Shown: piece after piece, positions 14,301-26,100 of the stretch
How positions within the stretch are numbered: the stretch's first letter is position 1
Layout of the letters: every line of letters begins with the position of its first letter
From: Ectocarpus siliculosus
Taxonomy: Eukaryota; Sar; Phaeophyceae; Ectocarpales; Ectocarpaceae
NCBI GenBank assembly: GCA_000310025.1
Contig: FN648490.1
Location: 124,001 to 188,000, forward strand
DNA length: 64,000 bases
Reading direction: 5' to 3'
The notes under the pieces: model-generated
Databases searched by the model: none
What the model was told of the DNA's origin: nothing
The model's input: only the letters and a program-made list of their open reading frames with translations
Program-made: the position numbers and the translations under genes

Positions 14301-17300
14301 AGAAGGAGGAGGGGTACCTGCAGACGAAGCTGTTGGAGATCAACCTCCTCGGGGGGTCCCCGCAGGTGGGAAGACGGGGGGGGTATGTGTTTTTTGCCCT
14401 TGCGTGACCTGTGAATGGTGTTGGCTCGTCGTGTTTTTGGTGGTGATGTGGGGGAGGTAGCCAAGGCTGCGTGGCGCAGGTCACGGGCGTATTCTTTTTG
14501 TCGCGTTTTGTGTCGTATCTCGCCTGCGAGTCAGCATCAGCCCGCCCCCCAAGACCCGCTGATTCCACGTTTCAACTGGACCTCTGGACCTCTCCCCCGT
14601 CCTTATCATGTAGCAGATTTTGGTGTATACAACCGAAATGTGTGCGGCTCGCGGTAGCAGGTCTTATGACATCCAGGATGGGCGGCTTGTTATCCCGCTC
14701 ACCCGCTCCGACCCCCCCGTTTAGCCTCGGGAAATGAACACGTCCGTCATGAAGACGAGGCTGCCATGCAGATGAGGCATGGTGTTTCCAACGAAACCGA
14801 ATGTGGACGCTGCCTCCCATTTTTGGTACTGCAGACTTCGAAACACGCCCTTTCATGATGAAGACGAGAAGCGGCAATGTCAACGTTGACCCTTGCTGAC
14901 AACCATGGGACCGCCACCCTTGCCCCCTGTTTGTTGTGGGTTTTGTCTAACCGTACCGCTGCAGGTGGCCGACGCTATCCTGGACAACGACATGTTCACG
15001 CACTACGACCGCACCCACGTGGCCAAGCTGTGCGAGAACGCCGGCCTGTACCAGAGGGCCCTTGAGCACTACAGGTACTATATTATAGTAACATATCACT
15101 ACAGGTAGTAACTTGACATTGGTAGTACCGTAACGCTACAGGTGGCAGCATAACAAGACATCGGACAGCCGTCCAGGCTGTCAGCGTCGTCATGCTTTTT
15201 TGCGGCCAATGTTTTCCTCAGTCACTTCTTTTGCATACTTGAAGCATAAACAAGACATCGGACAACAGTCCAGGCTGTCGGAGTTGTCATGTTTTGCAGC
15301 CAAGCTTGACTCACAGTCAGCGTATGTATCACGGCGTTAGGGCTCAATCCAGCCAGAAATGTACGGTGTTGCCCTTGCTGACACGGTCAAGATGCAGTGG
15401 GCGTTGATCGCATAGTCTAATGCTTTGCGGGCTGGCCTTCATGCCTGGGTACGTTATCGTCGTCGTCCTTATGCCCCTCCTGACTCAGGGGTTCCGTGAA
15501 ATTGCAATTTTTTGGTTGACACGCGGCGATTGTTTTCCCTTGTCCGCCGGAAATCTCTGTTTTGTTTTGTTTTTTCGTCGTCGTGGCATAACAACGAATG
15601 AATGGTGAAATGGCGACCAACAGCACCCCCGCCGACATCAAGCGGCTCATGTCCTATGCCCCGGCGATGAACTCGGAGTTCATCGTGAGCTACTTCGGCA
15701 CCCTCTCGAGGGAGACGTCGATCGACGTCATGAAGGAGATGCTCGGCAAGAACATGCGCCAGAACCTGCAGATGGTGGTCCAGGTGCGTTGTGTCGCCTG
15801 CCTGCCTGCCTGCTTGCCTGTCGCCTGTTGCCTGTCGTCTGTCCTTTCGATGACCTGTGTTGGTGTAGAACATGTCATCTTGCAAGAAACGACAAATCCC
15901 TCTCGTCCACAGGCTGCCATTTAGAAAATATCCATCTAATCCAATCATAGAGAGAGAGACTACCCATTCGAGATATAACCGCGTTACAGTCCAAGGCCCT
16001 TTTGTGTTGGGTGCGAGGGCACGCGGATTTGTAGATGACCGCGCACCGGTTGACAACCTCTTTCAATATTTCGACACCATTAGCCACCAAACACCTTTTT
16101 TTCCTGGAGTTGTTGGGATTTGGTGCCAAAGCCAAAGGTTGTTGATCATTGCTTCTACGCCTGGAACAGCTATGTACGCTTTTCTTGTGCAAGTTTGTGT
16201 ACTTGGTTACGTGGATCTCAAGGCGTGTACTTGGTGCCGTGGATCCCACGGCCTACTTTTTTTGGAGCAGTCTTGGATATTGGCCGTCCTATTTCGATTC
16301 TGTGATTTCCGGAACAGCTACATTTGAAGCCCTTTTTCTTGTGCGGATCTATTTGCTTGGTTGCGTTGATTCCGCGGCCTCTTTCTTGTGGCGCAATCTT
16401 GCGCGTTTTTCTTCTTGTTTTTTTCGTCTTGACTTCAAATCAGAGCTCATCAAGCGTTTGTGCCGTCGCCAAAGTTGCACTGCTTCGTTTCGGTTCGTTA
16501 GTAGTCCCACCGCCGCCGCCCCCTCTCTGCCCGCGTTGCGTACGAACAGATCGCCACGGCGTACTCCGACCAGATCGGGGCTGAATCCCTGATGGAAATG
16601 TTCGAGAGCTTCAAGCTGTACGAGGGTCTCTTCTACTACCTGGGTGCGATCGTGAACAACTCCACGGAGCCGAACGTGCACTTCCGGTACATCGAGGCAG
16701 CTGCCAAGATGCAGCAGTTCAAGGAGGTGGAGAGGGTGTGCCGCGACTCTACCGTCTACGAAGCCGAGAAGGTAAAAAAAAGGAAAAAAAATGCGGCGGG
16801 AAGATGCAGTCGTCGCACACTGTTTTGTCGCCGGTGCCCCCAAGAACAAATAGTGGCTACTTTGTTTTGTGGTTTCTGTAGGTTTGACTTTGCAGTCGTC
16901 GCACACTGTTTTGTCGCTCGTGCCCCCAAGAACAAATAGTGGCTACTTTGTTTTGTGGTTTCTGTAGGTTTGACTTTTTTTATATGTTGGTGAGTTGTAG
17001 CCTACAACAACAAAATATTGTTGGAGTGTTGCTTTTTTGGCTTGTGCCGCAGACAGTTGGACCAGTACGGACACTAGAAAGTACTTAGCGGAAACCAGAA
17101 CGGTTTTAATGTCAAGACAACATTTAACAACCTCATCCAGGTTAAGAACCTCCTTATGGGCCCTAAACTGCCCGACCAGCGAGATAGGCTTCCTTGTTTC
17201 TTGTTTCTTGTTTGTTGCTTCGTTTGATTTTTTATTGTGTTCTTTGGTTGTACACTGTACTATCGCCGACAGGTGAAGAAGTTCCTGATGGACGCCAAGC

Positions 17301-20077
17301 TGCCAGACCCGCGTCCCCTGATCCACGTGTGCGACCGCCACGACTTCATCGAGGAGATGACCGGGTACCTCTACAACAACAACATGCAGAAGTACATCGA
17401 GGTATGGATGGATGCTACTTTATGCTGTTGTCGTTGATCATTGTTTTGCGTTTTTTGTCATGGACCCCCCGTTGTCATTTAGTGTGAGTGACTTATTTTT
17501 GTCACCCCTGCTGTTGTTTTTTCCCCCGTGCCTTCCCCAACGCCAAACGGTGAACAGAACACAATTAACGTAAATATAAACACACAAAGCATACATACAT
17601 GCTTGGTTCGGTGTTTGCCTTCTGGTTGCTGCTGTTGATGTTGTGCATGTTGTCGAAACTCAAAATGTCGTCCCGTGTTGCCATGCCTGATTTTGGTGTT
17701 GGTCTCGCGCCGTGGTGTTTGTCAGGTGTACGTGCAGAAGGTATCCCCGCAGAAGACCCCCATGGTCGTGGGCAAGCTGCTGGACCTGGATGCCCCCGAG
17801 GACTTCATCCGACAGCTGCTCAACTCCGTCGGCCACCAGTGCCCCGTCGACGAGCTGGTCGAACAGGTGAACACTACGGAAGATACCACACACACCCTCG
17901 ACCGATTTCCCACCTTTGGACAACTACTGTACTCGACAAGAGAGTGCAAAAGTCGAGTGATTTGTTGTCGGGAAGCTCTCGACGACAGTTGCAACGCTAC
18001 CGTTTTCGTCGCCGCCACTATTTCTGCTGTGGAGTAGTCGAGCGTGGAAGGTCTGTCAAGGGGGTATGGTATCTTCCGTCACCCTCTTCTTTCGAGGGAG
18101 TATGGTATCTTCCGTCACCCTCTTCTTTCGAGGAAGTATGGTGTCTTACGTCACCCTCTTCTTTCGAGGAGTATGATATCTTCCGTCACCCTCTTCTTTC
18201 GAGGGAGTATGGTATCTTACGTCACCCTCTACTCTACTCCCTTCCTTCTCGTGGTGGCAACACGGTTCCCAATGTTTTTACATTTCTGAAACCGCTGACT
18301 GACAAAAATCGACAAACGCATGCATGAATATGAAAACGTTTCCGCGCAGGTGGAGAGGCGCAACCGCCTCCGCCTCCTCCAGCCCTGGCTCGAGGCCATG
18401 GTGTCCACGGGGAATACGGAGACGGCTACCCACAACGCCGTCGGGAAGATCTACGTGACCCTCAACAAGGACCCGGTGACCTTCCTCACCAACAACCAGT
18501 TCTACGACCCCAAGGTGCGTAACGCCAGTGTCTCTTTTGTGTCTTTGGTTTGTGTGTGTGTGTGTGTGTGTGCCTTTTGAGTTATCATCGACAGCGCTAA
18601 CCGCTGGGTGTGTTTGATTTCTTGTTAAAAACGCGACATATTAATTTCTATGGGATGGGTGTGTTGTATGCTATGTGTGTACTATGATAGCACCGGCGGC
18701 GCTTCCCGCTGACCAATTTGTGTGTTATGTGTGCGTGCTGTTTTTCCTTGTACGTTTGGTGCTGCGTTTGTCATTGGGAGGGGTATTTACGCGCGGGGTT
18801 TTGTTTTGTTTTGACACCATGGATGTGTTTCTGTCTGGAAGGTTTTGGTCTCTGGAGACCAGAACATTGGCCGCACCTCCCCCCCCCGTGAATCCTTTGG
18901 TAGGTGCTGAGCACATCGCAAGAAGCGAGATCCTTCCGCTACACTTCTGCCCCCCCCCGCCCCCCTCCCCCCCCAAAAAAAAAAAAAAAAACATTTTGTG
19001 AGAACTCCCTCCATTTGGCCTGTCTCTCTGTGTGATAGGTGCTCGGTAAGTACTGCGAGAAGCTGGACCCGTCCATGGCCTTCCTTGCCTACAAGAAGGC
19101 GGGCGGCGCCTGCGACGATGACCTCCTTCGGGTCACGAGCGAGAACGGCCTCTTCAAGAACCAGGCGCGGTATCTCGTGGAGAAGCAGGACATGGACCTT
19201 TGGGCCAAGGTGCGTGCGTGTGTGTGTTTTTTTTTTTTTTTTCGTGTTTGTTGTGTGTTTGAAATAGCATCGACCGTGGCAGCCGGCGTTCCATTGAAAA
19301 TTCGCCAGTCTTCTGGATGTGTGTTTCGTGTCCGTTGTGTCTGGTTTATTGTTAGTGTCGACCGCACTTACACACTAATGAGAAGACGTCAGTGTGTGTG
19401 ACGTATGGCGCACCCTCTTGGCGTTTTGGGGGCCGCGAATATTCGAGACAATTTTCCACTGTTTCTCTGCAGCATGTGCAAATGCATGTGTTTTTTCGCG
19501 GTCGCTTCTGGCGAAGGGTACGGACGATGCCTACAAAATCACGAACGACATGCGCTGATCCGTTGTGGTTCTAGGTGGCGGACGACACCCACAATGTACC
19601 AGCTTGGTACGATACGCGCTGATCCTCCTCCCTTGTTTCTGCGTTGCGCGTGCGCGTATCCGCGACACTGCTGCCCCGGGTCGGTGTCACAGGTGCTGAC
19701 GAAGGCGGAGGGAGAGACGCAGGAGCCCGCCTCCCGGCGCGCCCTGATCGAGCAGGTGGTGCAGACGGCGCTCCCCGAGACGAAGAACGCCGACGAGGTT
19801 TCCACCACCGTTAAGGCGTTCATGAACGCCGACTTGCCGTCGGAGTTGATCGAGCTGCTCGAACGCATCGTGCTCCAGGTGTGTGTGTGTGTGTTTTTTT
19901 TTTTTTATGATAAGCATCGACCGCGCTAACCGGCTGACCAATGAAACGACGTCAGTCTCGATGCGGTTGAAAACACAGAACTGTGTGTGTGTGTGTGTGT
20001 TTGGGTTTTGAGTTTGCATCGACCGCACTAACCCGCTGACAATGAAAAGACGTTAGTCTCAGTGCGGTTGAAAACAC

Positions 20078-20120
<43 letters not shown>

Positions 20121-23100
20121 GAGTTTGCATCGACCGCGCTAACCCGAGTCGGTGTGCGCGCCGTTTTGCGTGTGTTGCTTCTGTTTTTTCGGTTCTGGGA
20201 ACACCCCGCGATCGGAGTCGAAGGGAGAAAACCTAGGGGATGCTGCGCTTATTTTGTCAGCTGTGGTGCTAGTGACGACAACATATGGATCGGTTTTACG
20301 TCAATTATGGGTAGCCGTTTTCGGCCACGATACAAAAATGATCTCTCGTTTTACCCTTTGGAAGTGGACGCACCAACCCTTGTGGAAGATGACGCAATGC
20401 CACGATGTGATCCCATACTGCAAAAAACTGACAAATTCTGGTCTTTTTTTGTATTGGGACAGGGTTCCGACTTCTCTGAGAACAAGAACCTCCAGAACCT
20501 TCTCATCCTGACGGCCATTAAGGCCGACCGAGAGCGCGTGATGGAGTACGTTAACCGCCTGGACAACTTCGACGGACCGGAGATCGCCAAGATCGCGGCT
20601 TCGGAACAGGTGAGGGGGAACACGGGGCTGGCTGCTCCTGCTCCCAGAAGTTGCGGTAATGTTGGTGGCGGTTGGCTGTCGCTGCTGCTGCTGTTGTGGT
20701 GTTGGCTCAGCAATGTCGTCGTTGCTATGGTGGTTGCTGTTGTTGGAGTTGTGTTCTTGGTTTCCTAGTCTTTGCTGTCGTTGTCAGTATTGTGCCTGCT
20801 GTTCTTTGAGGTTTGCTCTTGGTCTCCTATATTTTTGTTGTCATCGTCGGCATTGCGGTTGTTGTCATTGTCGGTATTGTGGTTGCTGCTGTTGTTGTGG
20901 TGGTCTTTTCTTTACGTTGTCTTTGTTGCCGCCGTCGGTTTTGTTGTTGGTGTTGTTGTCTTGGCTTCACAATGCCGTTCTCGTTGCCATCATCGTTCTG
21001 ACTGCGGGTGGTTGTTGTTATAATTGTTGTTGGTTGTGGCCCCTGCTCTATACTTCTGACACCCGTACCGCAACGGTTTGCTTTGATGATGGTCACCAGT
21101 ACGAGCTCTTCGAGGAGGCGCTCCTGATCTACACCAAGTGCGGCAAGAAGAGCGAGGGCGAGGAGAAGACCGCCATGCACGTCAGCGCCGCCGAGGTGCT
21201 GGTGGACAACCTGAAGGACCTCAACAGGGCCAAGGATTTCGCAGAGCGGGTCGCGGACAGCGCCGTTTGGAGCAAGGTGGGGGATGGTTGATTGATTGTG
21301 CCTGCCATTGGAAGCCACACCAGCTGCAGCGATTACCGTATAACGATTTTCATTGATTATGCCTGCCTTTGGAAGCCATAGCTGAAGCTGCATCCTTTTG
21401 CAGCCACAGCTGTGCAGTTGCTGCAGCGATTGCCTTAACCCATCGAGGTGGTGATACGTTCCCGCTGTTCTTGAATGGATGGCAGTCGAAAAAAAAACAC
21501 AAGAGTAGAATTGCAGTACCAAAACAAAACAGGAAACAGATTCCAATTGTATGTTGCTCCCTGCGAAACGTTCGTCGTGTTGCTTGTTAACTCCGCATGC
21601 AGCCCTGATGGTATTTTACCAGTTTCGCTCTCGGTTTTTGTGCCTCTTTTGGGGGTGTTAATTCTCTTTGTCTCTGCTTTTCTTTCCTCCCTCGAATTTT
21701 CGCTTCCGCCAGGTCGCCAAGGCCCAGCTGGACGAGGACATGTGCGTGGAGGCCATCGCGTCTTACATCAAGGCGGAGGACCCCAGCTACTACGCAGAGG
21801 TGAGAAGGACAACAAAAGCAGAACGGCAACCGTCCTGCCTGCTTGCAGAAGCAAGCTCTCTGAGTGCGGTAGCTGCTGTGACCGCTGCTGCTGTGAATTT
21901 GCAACATATATATATTTTTTTTCGCTCTGTTGCCCTGTGGAGGGACATCTCCCCCCCCCGCGATATCGCGCCTGCCATCTCCTCGTTTGGCCGAAAATCC
22001 GCTCGAATAGTACAAATTCTCATCCCATTTTCGTACGGTACCATTTTCCATCACATTCTCCTCAAGGCTTTTCGCGTTTAAATGACCTGCGCGCGCCTGT
22101 GATTCTCTTATTGTTTTTAAAACACAAGTTTCCATCGCACTAATACATACCCCATGGTAATTCCGTCCCATCTAATTTCCCAGGTGATCGAGGCCGCCGA
22201 GCGCGACGGTGCGTTCGAGCAGCTGGTGCTGTACCTTCGCATGGCCCGCAAGGAGGTGAAGGAGGCCATCATCGAGAACGAGCTCATCTACTCTCTCGCC
22301 AAGACCAACGCCCTGGGCGACCTCGAAGAGATCATCGCCGCTCCCAACGTGGCCAACATCGAGGTGAGATATGGCGACGCGGCAGCGGTGGCGGATGGTG
22401 GTTGTTTTTGTCTTGGTGTTAGAATCGTCCCGGTCTCTGCTCGGTACCTTATGGTGTCCGTAGTGACTGGTCCTACCGACGCGAACGTGTTCTGGAAGGG
22501 GAAGGATGCTTGGAGTCGGGCGGTGTTTCATGTGTGTTGTTGGTTATGATGAATATTGCTTGGATTGCGATTGGAAGTGGAGGAAAGAGTTATTTTAGTA
22601 CCTTGGATAAGGCGGGGTGTCGGTGATGCTGGTGTTTTTTGTTGTTGCTGCTGGTGCTGCTCAGTTAGTTAGATGCCATCGATGCACATGTTTGCCGCGT
22701 CCGTCTTCGTCTATCCCCTGCATTTGTTGACGTACCGTCACGGTTACGGTAACGAGCAACACTTGGTGTCCTCCCCATGAGAAAGAACATCCAAGCGGCA
22801 TACCCAAACAAGACTCTTCTCTCTTTCGTCACCGCACCAGGGCATCGGAGAGCGCTGCTTCGACGAGGGCATGTACGAGGCGGCCCGCCTGCTCTTCAAG
22901 AACATCCACAACAACGCCAAGCTGGCCCTGTGCCTGGTGCACCTCGGACAGTACCGAGAGGCGGTCGAGGCGGCTACGAAGGCCAACGCTGTCAACACCT
23001 GGAAGCAGGTAAGGGGAGCAGGCTCCTAAGTGTGGTGGTTGTGTGGTTGTTTATCTAAAATTGACGTTTTTTAGGTTCGGTCGACCTCGAATTACCAACG

Positions 23101-26100
23101 TTGTAAACACCTGGAAGCGGGTAATGGGAGCAGGCTCCAAGACACTTGAACGTGCGGTGCTTGGTAAGGTTTGTAGTTGCAGTCGCCCCCCCCCCCTCCT
23201 CCCCCGCCGTTCTTTTTGATATTCCCATGTGTCGTGACCCCTCCCCTTCCCCGAAACTGCTGTTGTCGTATTCAGGTCTGCTACGCGTGTGTTCGCGCGG
23301 ACGAGTTCCGACTCGCCGGTGTTTGTGGTCTGCACATCCTCAAGCACCCCGACCACGTTGAGGAGCTCATCCAGCACTACGAGAGGGCGGGCCACCCCAC
23401 GGAGCTCATCCAGCTCATGGAGCAGGTGAGCTGTTAGATGTCCTGCCCGAAACCAAATAGATGAAGTAAATCTTAAACGAAGAACTCCCCTCAAATATTT
23501 TTTGTGATGCACCGAATCCAATATTGTGCGAGCTGTGGTGTAGTGTTCTTGAAAATTCGGGTGACGTGTTTCTTGTTGTCATCTTGGTCGATACATACGT
23601 GTGGTGCTGATGCAGGTGCTGGTAGTGTTCTTGTTGGCGAAGAGTGGTACCCCCCCCCCCCCCCGTGGGCGCGCGCGCGAATTCACGGTGCCCCCCGAGT
23701 AGGGGTACTCTGGCACCCCTCGGATCTAAGTTAGGCAGACACATGGTGACGTGCACCCCCACCTTTGCGGCTGCAAATATTGTTGACCTTGGCGTTTGTT
23801 GTTTACACGTGCAGGGTTTGGGTCTGGAGGAGGCCCACTCCGGGGTGTTCTCGGAGCTGGCGGTGCTCTACTCCAAGTACAGCCCCGAGAAGCTGATGGA
23901 GCACATCAAGATATTCTGGTCCCGTTGCAACGTCACCAAGGTATGTAGCATGGGGACATTGCTGTGGTGGTGGTGGTGGTAGATGCGATGAAGTTGAACG
24001 GGTAGTAATCCTGTTGTCATGATCGTGGTGGTGGGTGCTGTAAAGTTGTGAAGTTGAGTTTAAGTTGGATGTTTGCTGTTGTGGTTGTCGTTGTTGTTGT
24101 GGCAGTGGATGCGATGGGGTTGAACGACAGCGTGTTACTCTTGAAGATCTTCATACACGAGGCTCCTCTTGTGGCTGCCATGTCTGACTGCCCGAACTCT
24201 CTTTTTCCTTTTGTTGAGGTGCTGCGCGCGTGCGAGAGGGCTCTCCTGTGGGACGAGGCGGTGTACCTGTACAAGGAGGATGCACAGTACGACTCCGCTG
24301 TCAAGACCATGATCGACCACTGCGTCTGCTTCAAGCACGAGCTGTTCCTCGACTGTGTTACCAAGGTGGGTGACTCTCTGCTGCTCCTGCTGTCGCTGGT
24401 ATTCGTCCTCATATGACTGTATGGCATGGGACAACCTACCGCTAAACATAACGACACCGAAGCACGCCATCTTTCCACATCCATTCGCATTGTCGTGTTT
24501 TGTGTAGTTTTTTTCGTTGGTAACGCCCTATTTTTGTTGTCCATCGCACGGCTTTCCTGGTGCCGGTGCGTGTCGGTGCTCTTGATGGTTGGATGCAAGA
24601 AAAGTGGATGAAAACTGTAGTTTTCGTGTCGAGTAGGTTTCTCGACCATCCTCACCCGTCACACGATAGCCCTGCCCCACCCCGATTTGGCCATCGGCGA
24701 AGATTTCGTGCGGGAACAAATTCCCCGTCCTCTGTGGTCGGTGGTGTCACAGCTATTTCAGGCGTGCAAAACATGAGTACGCCCCTTCCCCGTATCCCGT
24801 TTCCCACCCCGATGGAAACGTTTTCTAGGTACGAAACCAAGAGGTGAACTACAAGGCGATCACCTTCTACCTGGAGCAGCACCCTCTCAAGCTCGTCAGG
24901 CTGCTAACGGTGCTTACCCCCAACCTGGACCACAGTCGCGTGGTGCACCAGCTGAGGAAAGCGGAGAACCTGCCTCTCGCGATCGACTACCTCAAGTCGG
25001 TGCAGAAGGTAAGAGATGAGGGGGCACACGGACAGGGGCGAACGGGTAGGTAGACGGGCATCCAGGGTAGGAAGCTGGAAAGAGACACTTTTTTTTGGGA
25101 CGTCAAGTCTGGTATGCACTCGCCATATTGACTAACTCATGTCCGTGCAGAAGGTGAGGACAAGAGGGGGCACACGGACAGACAAGATATTAAGTCGAGT
25201 CTCTATCCCGAGGGTATATCCTCTGTACCGGAGACAGGGACAGAGACAGAGACACGCATGCAGAGGCACGGGACAGATTGACAATACCGGACGAAAAGCT
25301 ATCCATGGATCTGCTTTGAACCGCCCTACAGAGAGAGAGGATAGGACTCCCCCCCTCTTGGTGGAAGTGGTGACGTGACGTGACGTCGGTGTCTTTTCTT
25401 GGAGAACGTGGCCGCCGCCAAAGTTTCCTGAAGACGTCCCTCGGCTGCTTATCGGTCGAGAGATCCTGCTTGTCGGTCGAGAGATCCTGCTTGTCGGTCG
25501 AGAGACACTGCTTGTCGGTCGAGAGATACTGCGTGTCAGTCGAGAGATACGCGCCCCTCTTTCGTCGTAGAATACTTGTTGCAGCGTTGCTGTGAATGAT
25601 GGTGTCTGGTTCGTCGGCCTTTTTTTCCTCTTTTTTTTTTTTCTTTTAGGAGAACGTGGCTGCCGTGAACGAGGCCTTGAGCGAGCTGTACATCGAGGAC
25701 GAGGACCACGAGAAGCTGAGAGAGTCGGTAGACGACTACGACAACTTCGACCAGGTAAAAACACAACTTGCACGATACTGCGCGTTACCCTTTCTACAAC
25801 ATGTCTCATTTTGAATCAACGGCTGCGAATACCCCCACTCCGCGCCTTTCCTAGACCACCCAGTAGCGCTCTCGATTATACAGCAGTACGCGTCCCGACT
25901 CGTCTCTGTTTTTTTTGTTCTGTGGAGAACCCCAACATCGAACAGGTGTACCAAGGACTTAGACACACACAGCGCGTGGCACGTGTACCTCTCAATCCCT
26001 CCCCCGAGACTTGGTCCTTTGTTTCTCTTGGGATAACCCAATATGTATCCACTGACTGTGGGTTTCGTTGTAGGCCCTGATCTTTCCCTCTTCCCCCCCC

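Larger units (their letters stand above)
13559..19878 (+). other. CLTC: Clathrin heavy chain exons 9-18: ankle, distal leg and knee
   Basis: Exons: 13559-13752, 13943-14365, 14965-15074, 15624-15783, 16550-16771, 17273-17401, 17726-17866, 18350-18514, 19039-19209 and 19693-19878, roughly residues 391-1024. These are clathrin heavy-chain repeats (alpha-helical zigzags). Diagnostic strings are [12 protein letters not shown] and LSVYLRANA (exon 10, the longest internal exon at 423 bp), [18 protein letters not shown] (exon 11), [15 protein letters not shown] (exon 13), QKYIE joined to VYVQKV across intron 14, and [16 protein letters not shown] (exon 18). Intron 11 begins with a run of three donor-like copies. 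Confidence 0.95.

Noticed and set aside
13931-14464. 177-codon minus-strand frame
   Set aside because: It is antisense to clathrin exon 10; GC-rich coding sequence commonly leaves the complement open.
20659-21291. 210-codon frame rich in Cys/Val/Leu
   Set aside because: It arises from the GTTGTT/TGCTGC-rich intron 19 of clathrin running into exon 20; only the exon 20 part is coding.
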